From: Bacillota bacterium
GTDB lineage: Bacteria > Bacillota > Clostridia > Acetivibrionales > DSM-2933
Reading direction: 5' to 3'
Assembly: GCA_023441845.1 (NCBI GenBank)
Contig: JAEZNF010000640.1
Location: 1-6,060, forward strand
DNA length: 6,060 nucleotides
The notes under the pieces were generated by a model. The model was not told where the DNA came from. It ran no database searches and saw only the letters and a list, made by a program, of their open reading frames with translations. The position numbers and the translations under genes were made by a program. Positions 5,161-6,060 of this stretch are shown piece by piece (within the stretch, counting starts at the first letter, position 1; the number at the start of each line of letters is the position of its first letter).

Positions 5161-6060
5161 ATGTTCAATATGCCGTGGATAAAGAAGGTATGTTTATTGA
5201 CAGCGCTTATTTCGGTTTTTATGCTGATTGCATCTGTAAAAACTGTATTTGCAGCATCTGAAACCGGAGTAATGGTGAACAATCAGAAATTAGCAGTAAG
5301 CGGTTCGTGTACATACTACAATGATATTTTGTTGATACCTGCAAAAGAACTTGCCGGTGCCATTGGGGGCACATTCAGCTATGACGTGAATACTATGACG
5401 GGGGTTATGAAAAGCGGCGGAAGTGAAATGGTATTAAGGCTGGATAACAGTACTGTAATGTTTAACGGCAAATATTTAAATGCGCCTGCCCCAATGAAAA
5501 TAGTGGGCTTCAGGCTTTGTGTCCCTGCTGAGTTTATCTCAAAGAAATTCGGTGCAGAGGTTTATAATAACAGCAGCAAAAATATGATGATGATATATGT
5601 ACCTGTTGATGGGAAGCTGGTGTATAAGGTATTGTCTGGGGATACCCTATGGCTGGTTTCCCGGTTTTTTGGTACTACTGTTGATGACATTAAAAAACTT
5701 AACGGCTTAAAAAACGATACAATTAATATAGGACAGAACCTTGTTATAAAGAATATCCCTCCATATACCGCTTCATTTGAAGCGTACACTTCTAAAAGTG
5801 CAACAATTTTCAGCGGTGAAGGGTTAAACTATCCGGCGGTCGGCTACCTTCAAGCATGGACAAGCATCAGTATAAAAGGTAAAAACGGGATTTGGTATAG
5901 TGTAACAACCCCTAAAGGCAACGGATATATCCACAGCAGTGTATTGTATATTAAACAGGATATAACTGATAACTCAGCTGACAGTACATATTTTCAAAAC
6001 ACTATTCCTGTGGACACTTCCAAGGACTACATCACAAGTACAAATTATACGGTTCAGGCA
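5161..6060 (+). CDS. secreted wall protein: copper-amine-oxidase-N, LysM and SH3 domains (3' end cut by window)
   Basis: The first 300 codons of a gene that runs off the window without a stop. A signal peptide (1-31, KK then a hydrophobic core, cleavage likely after VFA) is followed by a copper-amine-oxidase N-terminal-like domain (about 35-147, with LLIPAKELAGAIGG and RLCVPAEFISKKFGAEV). Next come a LysM domain (153-196, YKVLSGDTLWLVSRFFGTTV and the IGQNLVI end) and a bacterial SH3 domain (about 205-264). The last residues, NYTVQA, look like the beginning of a second LysM. LysM binds peptidoglycan glycans, so the missing end may hold a wall hydrolase, but that is not seen. ATG 5161 follows GAGGAG by four bases; ATG 5170 is the alternative. 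Next to cwlD, a spore or wall-remodelling role is likely. Confidence 0.85.
   Translation, partial: MFNMPWIKKVCLLTALISVFMLIASVKTVFAASETGVMVNNQKLAVSGSCTYYNDILLIPAKELAGAIGGTFSYDVNTMTGVMKSGGSEMVLRLDNSTVMFNGKYLNAPAPMKIVGFRLCVPAEFISKKFGAEVYNNSSKNMMMIYVPVDGKLVYKVLSGDTLWLVSRFFGTTVDDIKKLNGLKNDTINIGQNLVIKNIPPYTASFEAYTSKSATIFSGEGLNYPAVGYLQAWTSISIKGKNGIWYSVTTPKGNGYIHSSVLYIKQDITDNSADSTYFQNTIPVDTSKDYITSTNYTVQA

Overview
The window looks like chromosomal DNA of a low-GC, spore-forming member of the Clostridia. Supporting signs are AT-rich intergenic DNA, strong AGGAGG-type ribosome binding sites, several GTG/TTG starts, a CwlD spore-cortex amidase and a LysM/SH3/copper-amine-oxidase-N wall protein. The cellulolytic Acetivibrio/Ruminiclostridium group is a guess from gene style, not proven.

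Layout. (1) Positions 1-1310, plus strand: a promoter with a palindrome on its -35 box, then a PadR-type repressor gene that overlaps by 31 bases a type I signal peptidase with an extra N-terminal PadR-partner (HAAS/permease-prefix-like) domain. (2) 1356-1593: a perfect 19-bp hairpin that reaches into the 3' end of a small minus-strand gene for a Cys-rich zinc-ribbon-like protein started by TTG. (3) 1769-2701, plus: a response regulator with an atypical receiver and a GGDDF-type GGDEF domain. (4) 2702-2951: about 250 bases without a gene, rich in dyads and possibly a dispersed intergenic repeat. (5) 2952-3815, plus: a HEAT-repeat-like protein, probably started by TTG. (6) 3816-4345: no intact gene, but the minus strand holds the wreck of a NarL/DegS-type histidine kinase. 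Its phospho-acceptor box is preserved, followed by a one-base frameshift in an A-run and an in-frame stop. (7) 4346-5062, plus: cwlD. (8) 5161 to the window end, plus: the first 300 codons of a secreted protein with copper-amine-oxidase-N, LysM and SH3 domains, cut by the window edge.

How the parts relate. The PadR and signal-peptidase genes form one transcription unit, probably autoregulated. The GGDEF regulator and the HEAT-like gene are co-directional but separated by the structured spacer. CwlD and the LysM protein both act on the cell wall and point to sporulation or germination. The most notable observations are the hidden kinase pseudogene, the HAAS-signal peptidase fusion under PadR, the degenerate receiver-GGDEF protein and the structured spacer at 2702-2939. 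I see no tRNA, rRNA, CRISPR array, transposase or phage gene.
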